Source: Idiomarina sp.
GTDB lineage: Bacteria; Pseudomonadota; Gammaproteobacteria; Enterobacterales; Alteromonadaceae
Direction of reading: 5' to 3'
Length of the DNA stretch: 64,000 bases
Assembly: GCA_022565355.1 (NCBI GenBank)
Contig: JAIUMU010000003.1
Coordinates: 392,616-456,615, forward strand
Below, piece by piece: positions 45,861 through 55,031 of the stretch. Under the pieces are notes generated by a model. That model saw only the letters and a program-made list of their open reading frames with translations. It did no database searches and had not been told where the DNA came from. Each line of letters begins with the position of its first letter. Within the stretch, counting starts at the first letter, position 1. The position numbers and the translations under genes were made by a program.

Positions 45861-46568
45861 TTAATGCCAAACCAACAATAATCGCTGTTCCGCACCATGG
45901 CCCACGAGGTGCACGCTACTTTGGCCAAATTGGCTTTTGTCATGTTCTATCATTGCGCGATTTAACTGCATAATCTGCGCTATGGGTTGAGTGGCGTTGT
46001 AACTACCGTTCATGTGCAGCTCGCAACCCAAGGCTGTGGACTCCCGCACCTGTATGCCTAAATTACGTACATATTCGTTGGCAACCAGAAAATCGGTAAG
46101 GGCGCGCTGCGTATCTGGGCGTGGCTCACTTGTTGCAAGCTCGGCAATATCGGTATCGCGGCTGTTTTGAATGCCGGAGGCAAAATCGGCTAACAATTGG
46201 TCTAGGCGCATGGTTTCTGCTGTAGCGTTGTGCTCGCTGTGCGCTTCCAGCACATCAAGCTCAGCCCGAACTGCGGCGATTTTAGCTGTAAGATCGGCAA
46301 TCCGGTGGCGATCTGTATCGTACTGGTAGGTGCGTTGCGCCTGCGCATACTCTTGTTGAAGCGTGCTCTGTTGCCCTAGGGAATCGCTTTGCTCCTGGCC
46401 TTCATCCTGTATGAGGCGGCCCCCTTCCACAGCTACTTGCTGCATGCTGTGCTCGGGACTATTTGCAGCGTTAGTATGGCTTGCATTAAGTTTGCCAAAG
46501 TAGCCCCATGCCAGCAGTAAACCTGCAATAGTGGGGATAAAAATAATGTGAATAATCGTTTTACTCAT
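45861..46568 (-). CDS. Membrane-anchored coiled-coil protein of unknown function (second of pair)
   Basis: 235 residues. One N-terminal transmembrane helix (about residues 5-22, IIHIIFIPTIAGLLLAWGYF), a Gln/Glu-rich coiled coil (about 60-115) and a small C-terminal globular domain with one Cys (ALGCELHMNGSY) and SSVHLVGHGAEQRLLLVWH. The start overlaps the upstream stop as ATGA. The plan matches its neighbour (helix, coiled coil, C-terminal domain), which suggests partners in the periplasm. Family not recognised. Confidence 0.7.
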   Translation of the reverse strand: MSKTIIHIIFIPTIAGLLLAWGYFGKLNASHTNAANSPEHSMQQVAVEGGRLIQDEGQEQSDSLGQQSTLQQEYAQAQRTYQYDTDRHRIADLTAKIAAVRAELDVLEAHSEHNATAETMRLDQLLADFASGIQNSRDTDIAELATSEPRPDTQRALTDFLVANEYVRNLGIQVRESTALGCELHMNGSYNATQPIAQIMQLNRAMIEHDKSQFGQSSVHLVGHGAEQRLLLVWH

Positions 46569-47329
46569 AGTCTACGGCCAATGCTTAAGCGAATTCTGTT
46601 GGTGGAAGGAGAGAAATTAATATTAAGGCTCAAGTTGGGTTGATAGCGAACTCGCTCACCCGATAACGCTCGGTGCTCTGCTTGCATTAACGAATAAAGG
46701 TGATCGGGAAGCTCGCTAAATTGCAGTTCACAATGGCTATGGGTGCACGTGAAGCGTTCAAAATATTGCTCAAGTTCAGCATGTTGAAACCCAATTTGCT
46801 GGTAAAAATCCTCGATAAAGTTCTGCTCATCGTTAAACTGCCAATCATCTGGGTGCATGGCGAAGGCTTCATGCAGTGGAATCATGCCCATCGCCACGCT
46901 AGGGATGGCTGCGCTTAATGTTGGATCTGTGGTTTCCACGGCGATAGTATTTAAGTAATCGAGGCGGCGTTGCATTTGATCCATCTCGGCAAGCTCCGTA
47001 ACAGGCACTGCTCGAGATTGCCGTTCCAGTTCGGCGAGTAGGGTTTCGTATTCTTCTTCTAAGGCTATTCTCTGTTCTGCAAGCTGTTCTGCAAGCTGTT
47101 CTGCAAGCGCGGCAGAATCCAAATACTCCGCTTGGCTGGTAGATGCTTGCTCTTCAGGTTGAACAGAAGTGGGAGCGGCGGATAGCGAAGAGGCATCCGC
47201 CACTAATTGAGAGGCGGTTTCATTCGCTTGCCAGCGGTTATATACGCCCACGAGTAATATGGCGCATATACAGAGATAGAGAATAACTAAGTGCCGTTTA
47301 CGCAGGCCTTGCTGAGCATTTGGTTGCAT
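46565..47329 (-). CDS. Membrane-anchored coiled-coil protein of unknown function (first of pair)
   Basis: 254 residues. An N-terminal helix (about 13-30, LVILYLCICAILLVGVYN) is followed by a linker and a coiled coil. The coiled coil contains the exact repeat AEQLAEQLAEQ, encoded by a tandem 12-base repeat. A C-terminal domain has two Cys (FTCTHSHCELQF) and ends SLNINFSPSTNRIRLSIGRRL. Single-pass with the bulk in the periplasm. Family not recognised. Confidence 0.7.
   Translation of the reverse strand: MQPNAQQGLRKRHLVILYLCICAILLVGVYNRWQANETASQLVADASSLSAAPTSVQPEEQASTSQAEYLDSAALAEQLAEQLAEQRIALEEEYETLLAELERQSRAVPVTELAEMDQMQRRLDYLNTIAVETTDPTLSAAIPSVAMGMIPLHEAFAMHPDDWQFNDEQNFIEDFYQQIGFQHAELEQYFERFTCTHSHCELQFSELPDHLYSLMQAEHRALSGERVRYQPNLSLNINFSPSTNRIRLSIGRRL
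47074..47108. repeat. 12-base tandem repeat inside a coiled-coil gene
   Basis: GTTCTGCAAGCT is repeated almost three times (2.9 copies). The unit is a multiple of three, so copy changes would lengthen or shorten the coiled coil by four residues without a frameshift. Confidence 0.85.
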
Positions 47330-47369
47330 ACAAATCCTTCTGCTGCTCGAAAGCTACCTGTTGAGCAGG

Positions 47370-48260
47370 TTATTGTGTTTCCTTTGCTCCATTTTTAAAC
47401 AATTCTTCCAATTGAAGCAAGCCTCTAATTACCAGCGCTCCAATAATAAATGCTACAACGGCATAAACAATTTCGCTGGAACCTAGCTGTTCACTATAGC
47501 GGGTTGGGCTTACTAGTTGGTTTTCAATTTGCCACGGCCAAATGCGAAATAATGCACCGAGCACAATACCCGAAAGCAATGCCAACATCGCATCATGAGC
47601 GCGTTTTAATGCGTAACTAAGCACTCGCGAGAAAATCATCAGCCCTGTGGCACAGCCAAGTGCAAATAACATCAGCACGCTAATATGTAGCTCACTTACG
47701 GCGGTGGTCATGGGCGCATACATGCCCATGATGAGCAGTAAAAAACTGCCGGAAATGCCGGGTAAAATCATCGCGCAAATGGCAATAAAACCAGCGATAA
47801 AGAACAGCCAAGCAGAGGGGTTGGTTTGCATAGGCGTAAGGGTGGTAATCAGCATTGCGAATATGGCGCCAAGCACAAACAGCAATGAGCGCAATAGATT
47901 CCATTTTATGTTGCGTACCAGTAAGGGCAATGAAGCAATAATTAAACCATTAAAAAAGGCCCACAGCGGCACGGGATGAAACTCGAGCAAAAATACGATG
48001 AGGTTGGCTAGGCTGAAGATGGCAATCAAAATGCCACCGAACAAGCACAATAAAAATGCCCCATCAATATGCTGCCAAAGCGCCTTTAAATGCCCTCGAA
48101 ACAGCAGGCGCACTGCTTGTACATTAAATGAGGTAAGCGCCTTTAGTAGCCGCTCGTAAATACCTAGAATGAACGCTAAAGTACCGCCAGAAACGCCGGG
48201 CACGATATCGGCAGCACCCATGGCAAGGCCTTTAATTAGCCACTGTACGTAGTTTTTCAT
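47370..48260 (-). CDS. DUF368 membrane protein, candidate undecaprenyl-phosphate translocase
   Basis: 296 residues with about eight hydrophobic segments. The DUF368 signature GAADIVPGVSGGTLAFILGIYERL lies near the N-terminus and is echoed by AICAMILPGISGSFLLLIMG in the second half, indicating an internal repeat. Family members such as PopT flip undecaprenyl phosphate back across the inner membrane. It is divergent from uppP, which makes undecaprenyl phosphate in the periplasm, so the context agrees with that role. Confidence 0.88.
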   Translation of the reverse strand: MKNYVQWLIKGLAMGAADIVPGVSGGTLAFILGIYERLLKALTSFNVQAVRLLFRGHLKALWQHIDGAFLLCLFGGILIAIFSLANLIVFLLEFHPVPLWAFFNGLIIASLPLLVRNIKWNLLRSLLFVLGAIFAMLITTLTPMQTNPSAWLFFIAGFIAICAMILPGISGSFLLLIMGMYAPMTTAVSELHISVLMLFALGCATGLMIFSRVLSYALKRAHDAMLALLSGIVLGALFRIWPWQIENQLVSPTRYSEQLGSSEIVYAVVAFIIGALVIRGLLQLEELFKNGAKETQ

Positions 48261-48388
48261 GAATCGATTCTTCCGCTGAAATTTTATTGGAGAAGTGTAC
48301 CTGATTGGTGATTCAGTGTCTTTCTCTGCTACAATCGCGGGCTTATTTTAACGTATTTTTATTCGCTTTCAGTAAAACGGAATCAGGC

Positions 48389-49186
48389 ATGGATTATATC
48401 ACCGCATTTTGGCTCGCTTTAGTACAAGGATTTACTGAGTTTCTACCAATCTCCAGCCAGGCCCATTTGGTACTTGCCGGCCAATGGCTTGGCGATATTT
48501 ATCAAGGGCTTGAGTTTGATGTGATTTTGCATGCGGGCTCCTTGGTAGCGGTGGTGTATTATTTTCGCAAAGAAATTTTCACCATGTCACGAGATTGGTT
48601 CGGGGCACTGGCTGGCGGCGAAAAAACTAAAGATTCTAAGCTAGCATGGTGGGTGATTATCGGTACTATCCCCGCTGGTGTTTTAGGGCTTATTTTTAAA
48701 GATGCGGCCGAGGGTGTTTTACGCGGCGAAGTGATCATGGGCATCGCGTTAATCGTATTTGGTTTATTACTCGGTCTCGCCGATTGGAAAGGCCGCGGAA
48801 CCCGCGATGAATACTCGTTATCGTTAAAGGATGTACTGATTATCGGCTTTGCCCAAGCGCTCGCCTTAATTCCTGGCACATCACGGTCGGGCATTACCAT
48901 GACAGCGGCACTATTTTTAGGCATGAGTAGAGAATCAGCAGCGCGCTTTTCGTTTCTATTGTCGATCCCGATTATTGCCGCTGCAGGCCTATTATTAACC
49001 ATCGATTTGTTACGTAACGGCACGCAAATGGGCTGGGATGTGCTGCTCGTAGGTTTTGTGGTGTCTGCTATCAGTACCTATGTATGTATTCACTACTTCT
49101 TAGCCTTTATTAAACGCATTGGTATGCAGCCGTTTGTAATTTATCGGTTGGTACTTGGCGGATTATTGCTGTGGTATTTTCTATAA
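48389..49186 (+). CDS. uppP: Undecaprenyl-diphosphatase UppP/BacA
   Basis: 265 residues from the ATG after GGAA. It converts undecaprenyl diphosphate to undecaprenyl phosphate for cell-wall carrier recycling. Signature segments: ALVQGFTEFLPISSQAHLVL (Glu-rich motif) and IPGTSRSGITMTAALFLGMSRE with the catalytic Arg/Ser, within about eight transmembrane helices. A longer frame upstream has no ribosome-binding site. Divergent neighbour is the DUF368 translocase candidate. Confidence 0.95.
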   Translation: MDYITAFWLALVQGFTEFLPISSQAHLVLAGQWLGDIYQGLEFDVILHAGSLVAVVYYFRKEIFTMSRDWFGALAGGEKTKDSKLAWWVIIGTIPAGVLGLIFKDAAEGVLRGEVIMGIALIVFGLLLGLADWKGRGTRDEYSLSLKDVLIIGFAQALALIPGTSRSGITMTAALFLGMSRESAARFSFLLSIPIIAAAGLLLTIDLLRNGTQMGWDVLLVGFVVSAISTYVCIHYFLAFIKRIGMQPFVIYRLVLGGLLLWYFL

Positions 49187-49240
49187 TGGTGAGTAGGCGG
49201 AATAGCATTGCGTTTGGGAACATTAAATAAGGTGGCTTTT

Positions 49241-50314
49241 GTGATAGTGAATCAACAGATACGGGTGGGTATGCAGCAATTTAAAGTGGTTGTGGCGATG
49301 CTTGCTACAGTTATTGTACTTAGTGCGTGTAGCCCCGCTTCAGAGCCGCAGCCGAAAGTGCTTGAAGGGCAAATTTTTGGCACTTATTTTCAAGTATCGA
49401 TTGGCACTCAACATGAGTTTGCTGAAGATGAAGTGCGTGATGGCGTATTGGCTGTGCTCAATGAAATCGATCGGCAGATGTCTACCTACCGTGAAGATTC
49501 GGTATTAAACCAAGTAAATCAGAGCCCGCTTGGCGAGCCAGTAGTGGTTCCCGATAAACTCTTTTATGTGCTGGCGCTCGGTTATGATATTGCGGAAATC
49601 TCTGGCGGTGCTTTTGATTACACCGTTGGCGGGCTAGTGAATTTATGGGGCTTTGGCCCGGAAGGCCGAGTTACCAAGGCGCCTAATACCGAAGAGCTTG
49701 AACAGCGATTGGCACAGGTAGGTTATCGTTATGTGGAACTTGATCATGCGCAGCAAACGGTTACGCGCCACTCTGATGTGTTTATCGATTTGTCTGGGAT
49801 TGCGAAAGGCTACGCTGTTGATGAGGTAAGTGATTACTTACTCTCGCTAGGGATTGAGAACCACTTGGTAAACATAGGTGGCGATCTAATCGCGCAAGGC
49901 CAGCGCAGTAGCGAACAGCAATGGCGCATTGGTATCGAAGCTCCGAATGATAACCAACAGGTAGTACGGCATATTTTACCACTGCATAATGTGGCAATGC
50001 TCGGCTCGGGTGATTATCGAAATTATTTTGAAGAAAATGGTGTGCGCTATTCACATACCATTAACCCAGCAACAGGGCGCCCTATCGCGCATCGATTGGC
50101 CGCAGTTCATGTGTTGGGTGATAATGCTGCAGAAGCAGATGCCTTTGCCACTGTGCTTTTAGTGCTCGGTGAACAAGAAGGCCTAAAATTTGCTAATGAT
50201 CATGATATTGCTGCATTATTTGTTTATCGTGATGGTAGCGGCTTTGAGAGCGCCATGTCGGATCGTTTTGAACAAAACCATGCCGATACCATGGAAGTAC
50301 CCACAACGCTTTAA
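49241..50314 (+). CDS. apbE: FAD:protein FMN transferase, lipoprotein
   Basis: 357 residues from a GTG placed 5 bases after AAGGTGG; an ATG 10 codons later is possible. The signal peptide has lipobox LSAC. ApbE attaches FMN to Thr in Nqr/Rnf-type subunits in the periplasm. Visible motifs: EIDRQMSTYREDSVLNQVN, GGAFDYTVGGLVNLWGFG, DLSGIAKGYAVDEVSDYL, NIGGDLIAQG, and YSHTINPATGRPI. It shares an operon with mgtE, 27 bases downstream. Confidence 0.93.
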   Translation: MIVNQQIRVGMQQFKVVVAMLATVIVLSACSPASEPQPKVLEGQIFGTYFQVSIGTQHEFAEDEVRDGVLAVLNEIDRQMSTYREDSVLNQVNQSPLGEPVVVPDKLFYVLALGYDIAEISGGAFDYTVGGLVNLWGFGPEGRVTKAPNTEELEQRLAQVGYRYVELDHAQQTVTRHSDVFIDLSGIAKGYAVDEVSDYLLSLGIENHLVNIGGDLIAQGQRSSEQQWRIGIEAPNDNQQVVRHILPLHNVAMLGSGDYRNYFEENGVRYSHTINPATGRPIAHRLAAVHVLGDNAAEADAFATVLLVLGEQEGLKFANDHDIAALFVYRDGSGFESAMSDRFEQNHADTMEVPTTL

Positions 50315-50341
50315 TCAAGTGCTCGGCGAGGAGAATTACGT

Positions 50342-51697
50342 ATGACGTATGAAGGTTACGAGCATCTTATTGATTTAGTAGCGCAAGGCGATGATACCGA
50401 ATTAACGGCAGCGCTTGCTGATATTCCAGCGGCCGATGTTGCGGAATATATTGATCAAAATTTTGAAATCTATAGCGCTCTCGCCCTGCTGGATAAGATG
50501 CCGAGTGAGCAGCAAGCCGAGGTTTTCGGCTATTTGCGCCCAACGAATCAGGAAGACATGGCCAGCCACATGGAAGTTGGTGTGTTGGCGCAGCTGTTCA
50601 AAGATATGTCTTCGGATGAACGGGCCGATGTGTATGCCCTACTAGATGTAAAGCTGCAAGACGCAGTAATGCGCCGTTTGGCGAAGAAAGAGCGGGAAGA
50701 TTTGCTGCGCCTGGCCAGCTATGAAGAAGGTACGGTTGGCTCGGTAATGACATCGGATTACGCGGTGATTCCAGTAACTGGCACCGTGGATGATGCCCTG
50801 CGTCGTTTGCGCCAAAGCGCCCCGGAAAAAGAAACCATTTATCAAGCCTATGTAATTAATACTAATCATAAATTGCAGGGTGTTGTGTCGTTGCGCCAAC
50901 TAATTACAGCAGCGCCAAACGAAAAAATAGAAGACATCATGACCAGTGATGTAGTGGTATTGAAACCAGAGATGCCACAATCTGAAGCGGCTCGTATTAT
51001 CAGCCGCTACGATTTAATAGCGATACCGGTTGTTTCAGATGATGATGTGTTGATTGGTATGGTTACCTTCGATGACGCGATGGATGTTATTGAAGAAGAA
51101 GATACCGATACCATTCATAAATCGGCAACCGTTGGTAAGCTTGAGGGCGGTATCAAAGATGCGAGCCCCTTTTTAATCTACCGCAGCCGCATTAATTGGT
51201 TGGTTTTACTGGTATTCGCAAATATTTTCTCTGGCCTAGGAATGATGTATTTCGAAGATGTGATTGCCACCAATATAGCCTTGTTGTTTTTCTTACCCTT
51301 ATTGATTGCTTCCGGTGGTAATACAGGTGCACAGGCAGCAACACTGATTGTGCGCGGTATGGCAACGAATGATGTTGAGAAAAAAGATTGGTTTTATATG
51401 CTAGGTAAGGAAATGCTGGTATCGGTGGGCTTGGGTGTAACCATGGCAGTTGCTATTTCCACGGTGGCATTTTTCCGAGTAGATCCAGTGATTATTCCAA
51501 TCGTGGCGTTGAGTATGATTAGTATTGTGCTAGTGGGCAGCTTTGTAGGTATTTTATTGCCATTCTTACTTAAGCGTTTGGGCTGGGATCCGGCGGTTGC
51601 AAGTGCACCGTTAGTAACCACAATTGCGGATGCGGGTGGTGTACTGATCTATTTCGGCATTGCAGCGACATTTTTAACCCTCACTCCCCCGGTATAG
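50342..51697 (+). CDS. mgtE: MgtE-type magnesium channel
   Basis: 451 residues. The N-terminal superhelical MgtE_N domain (LDKMPSEQQAEVFGYL), two CBS domains (GSVMTSDYAVIPVTGTVDDAL and IEDIMTSDVVVLKPEMPQSE) and five C-terminal transmembrane helices with the pore region LIASGGNTGAQAATLIVR. It conducts Mg2+ into the cell, gated by cytosolic Mg2+. GAGGAG precedes the ATG. Probably co-transcribed with apbE. Confidence 0.95.
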   Translation: MTYEGYEHLIDLVAQGDDTELTAALADIPAADVAEYIDQNFEIYSALALLDKMPSEQQAEVFGYLRPTNQEDMASHMEVGVLAQLFKDMSSDERADVYALLDVKLQDAVMRRLAKKEREDLLRLASYEEGTVGSVMTSDYAVIPVTGTVDDALRRLRQSAPEKETIYQAYVINTNHKLQGVVSLRQLITAAPNEKIEDIMTSDVVVLKPEMPQSEAARIISRYDLIAIPVVSDDDVLIGMVTFDDAMDVIEEEDTDTIHKSATVGKLEGGIKDASPFLIYRSRINWLVLLVFANIFSGLGMMYFEDVIATNIALLFFLPLLIASGGNTGAQAATLIVRGMATNDVEKKDWFYMLGKEMLVSVGLGVTMAVAISTVAFFRVDPVIIPIVALSMISIVLVGSFVGILLPFLLKRLGWDPAVASAPLVTTIADAGGVLIYFGIAATFLTLTPPV

Positions 51698-51699
51698 GG

Positions 51700-51713
51700 T
51701 TGATCTAGATCAC
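51700..51713. promoter_or_regulatory. FNR/Anr-type binding site upstream of ccoG
   Basis: TTGAT-CTAG-ATCAC matches the FNR consensus TTGAT-N4-ATCAA at nine of ten positions. It is centred about 84 bases before the ccoG start, compatible with class II activation at -41.5 and a start point near 51748. Confidence 0.75.
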
Positions 51714-51790
51714 CGAACGGCGCTGATCTTTCGTGGGAATGGGCGTATAATCACCCCATTCCCAGCTTAGATTAGATGATAGGATATATC

Positions 51791-53269
51791 GTGGTTGATC
51801 AAAAGGCAGACAATACCCAGGGGCAACACACAAATGAGCAGGCAATTGCTCAACCTATCGAGGTGCAGCCTGCACCACCGAAAAAGAACGTTTCTATTCA
51901 AAAGCCGGATGCTAGCTCAGGTAGCAAACCTCCTGGCAACAACCAAATTTATGTGCGAGAAACCGAAGGTAAGGTAGAAACTACGCGCCGAGTGCTCGGG
52001 TTCCTGCTCATGGCCTTATTCGCGGTGTTGCCATGGCTTACCTGGAATGGCGAGCAAGCCATTTTATTTAATATCTTCGAACAACGCTTTCGTATTTTCG
52101 GCCTCACATTGTGGCCACAAGATCTCACTATTTTAGCGTGGATATTGATGATATCTGCGTTCACTTTATTCCTAATTACCACGTTATTTGGCCGTGTTTG
52201 GTGCGGGTTTACCTGCCCACAAACTACTTGGACCTTCATTTTTATGTGGTTCGAGCGCAAAATTGAAGGTAGCCGCCACCAGCGTATGAAGCTTGATGAG
52301 CGGGCTATGGATGCGGATAAGTTTGTGCGTAAGTTTTTCAAGCATGCGGCCTGGATTATTGTGGCTTTACTTACATCCCTTACTTTCGTGGGCTACTTCT
52401 CCGAGATTCGCCCACTATTTGTTAACTTCTTCACCTTAAACGCGAGTGCCTGGGCTACCGGGGGCGTACTGTTCTTTACCTTTGCTACTTATGGTAATGC
52501 GGGTTGGATGCGGGAAATTATGTGTACTCACATGTGCCCCTATGCGCGCTTCCAATCGGCAATGTTTGATAAAGATACCTATATTGTGGCGTACGATGTT
52601 GAGCGTGGCGAGCCACGTGGCCCACGCAAGCGCAAGGTAGATCCTGCGAGCATTAATAAAGGCGATTGTATCGATTGTAACTTGTGCGTGCAGGTGTGCC
52701 CTACCGGCATTGATATTCGTAATGGCTTGCAATATGAGTGTATTAGTTGCGGTGCCTGTATTGATGCTTGCGATGATGTAATGGAGAAAATGGGCTATCC
52801 GAAAAAGCTCATTAGCTTTACTACGCAAACCCGTTTAGAAGGCGGGGAAACGAAAGTGTTTCGTTTTAAGAGCGTGGGTTATGGTATCGCGTTGATAGTG
52901 TTAACCGGGTTGTTAGTTGCCGATATTCTACTCCGTGTGCCGCTAGAGTTTGATGTAATTCGGGATCGCAATACCTTGTATCGTGAGAATCAGCAAGGCT
53001 GGGTAGAGAACGTATACACTTTGCGGATGACCAATAAAGCGCAAGTGGCGCAAACGTATCGTGTTACAGTAACCGGTATTAGCGATATGCAATTGCAGGG
53101 TATTGCAGAAGTAACACTAGGGGCCGAATCTACGGAATCTGTGCCGGTAACGGTAGCGGTAGACCCCTACTTCTTAGACATGCCAATGGTAGAAATTCAG
53201 TTTACGATAGAAGCCATTGATGACGCCCGTGTTCGGAAGAATGTGCGAACCAACTTTATTTATCAGTAA
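51791..53269 (+). CDS. ccoG: Cytochrome cbb3 oxidase accessory protein CcoG
   Basis: 492 residues from a GTG after AGGATATATC; an ATG 5 codons earlier has no site. The membrane part contains WCGFTCPQTTW. Two 4Fe-4S motifs follow (CIDCNLCVQVCPTGIDI and CISCGACIDACDD), then a helix and a C-terminal Ig-like domain (from about 380). CcoG (FixG/RdxA) is a copper reductase needed to assemble cbb3 oxidase. The oxidase genes are not in this window. The FNR-type box upstream fits low-oxygen induction. Confidence 0.93.
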   Translation: MVDQKADNTQGQHTNEQAIAQPIEVQPAPPKKNVSIQKPDASSGSKPPGNNQIYVRETEGKVETTRRVLGFLLMALFAVLPWLTWNGEQAILFNIFEQRFRIFGLTLWPQDLTILAWILMISAFTLFLITTLFGRVWCGFTCPQTTWTFIFMWFERKIEGSRHQRMKLDERAMDADKFVRKFFKHAAWIIVALLTSLTFVGYFSEIRPLFVNFFTLNASAWATGGVLFFTFATYGNAGWMREIMCTHMCPYARFQSAMFDKDTYIVAYDVERGEPRGPRKRKVDPASINKGDCIDCNLCVQVCPTGIDIRNGLQYECISCGACIDACDDVMEKMGYPKKLISFTTQTRLEGGETKVFRFKSVGYGIALIVLTGLLVADILLRVPLEFDVIRDRNTLYRENQQGWVENVYTLRMTNKAQVAQTYRVTVTGISDMQLQGIAEVTLGAESTESVPVTVAVDPYFLDMPMVEIQFTIEAIDDARVRKNVRTNFIYQ

Positions 53270-53290
53270 CACGAATGATGGGAATTATTT

Positions 53291-54274
53291 TTGGCAGAAT
53301 TTAGCTTTCAAGATTTAACACCAGATTTTATTCTCGATGCGATAGAAAGCACAGGCCTGTACCCTACGTCAGGCCTTTTGCCGTTAAATAGCTACGAAAA
53401 TCGTGTGTACCAGTTTTTAGCCGAAGATAACAAACGTTATGTAGTGAAGTTTTATCGGCCCAATCGCTGGAGTGATGCGCAAATTGAAGAAGAGCATGAG
53501 TTCACCTTTGCACTGCATGAAGCCGAGATTCCCGTAGTATGCCCGCTGCAATTGCCTACCAGCTTACTGCATTATAAAGGCTATCGGTTTGCACTATTCC
53601 CAAGTATTGGTGGCCGAGCACTTGAGCCTGAACAGTTGGAACAACTTGAAGATCTAGGGCGCCATTTAGGCCGTTTACATATGGTTGGCCGCGCTAAGCC
53701 GTTCGCCCATCGAGTATCGTTAATTGATTTGGATATGCTGGCGCAACATGAGCAGCGATTATTAGCTTGCCCGCTATTACCCTCTTCTTTGCAAGCGCCC
53801 TTTGCGGCAATTTTAAAGGCGGTAATTGCGCGCTTAAAATTAGTGCCTTGGAATGATTATCAACACATTCGTTTGCATGGTGATTGCCATATTGGCAATT
53901 TACTGTGGCGGCCAGAAGGTTTAACGCTGGTAGATTTTGATGATTGTAGGCAAGGGCCAGCGATTCAAGATTTGTGGATGATGCTCTCTGGTGAGCGAGC
54001 GCAACAGCAATTGCAGCTAGAAACCTTGCTTGAGGGTTATGCAGAGTTTGCTGATTTTAATCGGGCCGAACTGCGTTTAATTGAACCTTTGCGGGCGTTT
54101 CGAATCATTCAATACATGGCGTGGCTAGCTGAGCGTTGGATAGACCCTGCATTTGAGCGCAGTTTTAGTTGGTTTGCCGAGCCGCGCTATTGGGAGCAAC
54201 AAATTTTAACGCTGAAAGAGCAACTTGCTGCGTTTGATGAAGAACCGCTGCGCTTGCAGCAAGGTTTCAACTAA
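53291..54274 (+). CDS. srkA: Stress-response Ser/Thr kinase SrkA (YihE)
   Basis: 327 residues from a TTG that follows GGGAA by 6 bases. APH-type kinase fold: ENRVYQFLAEDNKRYVVKFYRP (nucleotide-binding Lys), catalytic loop RLHGDCHIGNLLW and metal-binding LVDFDDCRQGP. In E. coli SrkA counters stress-induced death and is co-transcribed with dsbA; the same order is present here. Confidence 0.92.
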   Translation: MAEFSFQDLTPDFILDAIESTGLYPTSGLLPLNSYENRVYQFLAEDNKRYVVKFYRPNRWSDAQIEEEHEFTFALHEAEIPVVCPLQLPTSLLHYKGYRFALFPSIGGRALEPEQLEQLEDLGRHLGRLHMVGRAKPFAHRVSLIDLDMLAQHEQRLLACPLLPSSLQAPFAAILKAVIARLKLVPWNDYQHIRLHGDCHIGNLLWRPEGLTLVDFDDCRQGPAIQDLWMMLSGERAQQQLQLETLLEGYAEFADFNRAELRLIEPLRAFRIIQYMAWLAERWIDPAFERSFSWFAEPRYWEQQILTLKEQLAAFDEEPLRLQQGFN

Positions 54275-54374
54275 CGGCATAATGCTGATACTTACAGAAC
54301 CATAACCTGTAGTAGCGAATAACGAACCTGTTTTGATTTTGGCTACGTTGTAAATGAAGTAACAAGGAACCATC

Positions 54375-54998
54375 ATGAAAAAATTAATAGTGGCATTAGT
54401 AACTTTGATGTTCGTGGCGCTAACGCCAACGCAGGCACAAGAGTTTCAAGAAGGTGTGCATTATCGGGTAATTGGCGATACGCCAAGCCGAGCTCCAGAA
54501 GTAATCGATTTCTTTTCGTTCTACTGCGGTGGTTGTTATCAATATGCGCCTTTCAGCGATATGTTGGCAGAAGAATTTGGCAGCGGCTTTAATAAATATC
54601 ACGTGAATATCGTGGTTCCAAATGCGGCTATTCGCGATAATATCCAAAGCGTTTGGGCTACCGCAATCGTGCTCGGTATTGATGAGCAATTTAAAGAGCG
54701 GGTATTTCAAAACCACTTTGTGCGTAACCGCATGAGCAACAGCGTTGCCGAATTGAAGCAAATTATGCTTGATTTAGGTGTGGAAGAAGAAATGTATAAT
54801 CGTGCCGCGAATAGCATGCAAGTGCGCAGCTTGGCGAACCGCATGAATTCATTACAACGGCAATTCTCGGTTAGCCGTACACCTACGTATATCGTGAATC
54901 GTAAATATGAAATGTTGCCGGGTGGGTTTGATAACTCGAGCAACTTTTTCGAAGACTACTTACGCTTAGCGCGCTACTTGGTTGCCAAAGATTTTTAA
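54375..54998 (+). CDS. dsbA: Periplasmic thiol:disulfide oxidase DsbA
   Basis: 207 residues with a signal peptide (about 1-21, cleavage after AQ). The thioredoxin fold with helical insert has active site CGGC (residues 51-54, FYCGGCYQYAP) in place of the E. coli CPHC, and the cis-Pro loop SRTPTYIVN. It introduces disulfides into exported proteins. AAGGAACC precedes the ATG. The dipeptide between the cysteines tunes redox strength, so CGGC could make this enzyme less oxidising; this is inference. Confidence 0.92.
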   Translation: MKKLIVALVTLMFVALTPTQAQEFQEGVHYRVIGDTPSRAPEVIDFFSFYCGGCYQYAPFSDMLAEEFGSGFNKYHVNIVVPNAAIRDNIQSVWATAIVLGIDEQFKERVFQNHFVRNRMSNSVAELKQIMLDLGVEEEMYNRAANSMQVRSLANRMNSLQRQFSVSRTPTYIVNRKYEMLPGGFDNSSNFFEDYLRLARYLVAKDF

Positions 54999-55031
54999 GC
55001 TTCTAAAACCTTATCAAGGATTTGTATAGAA

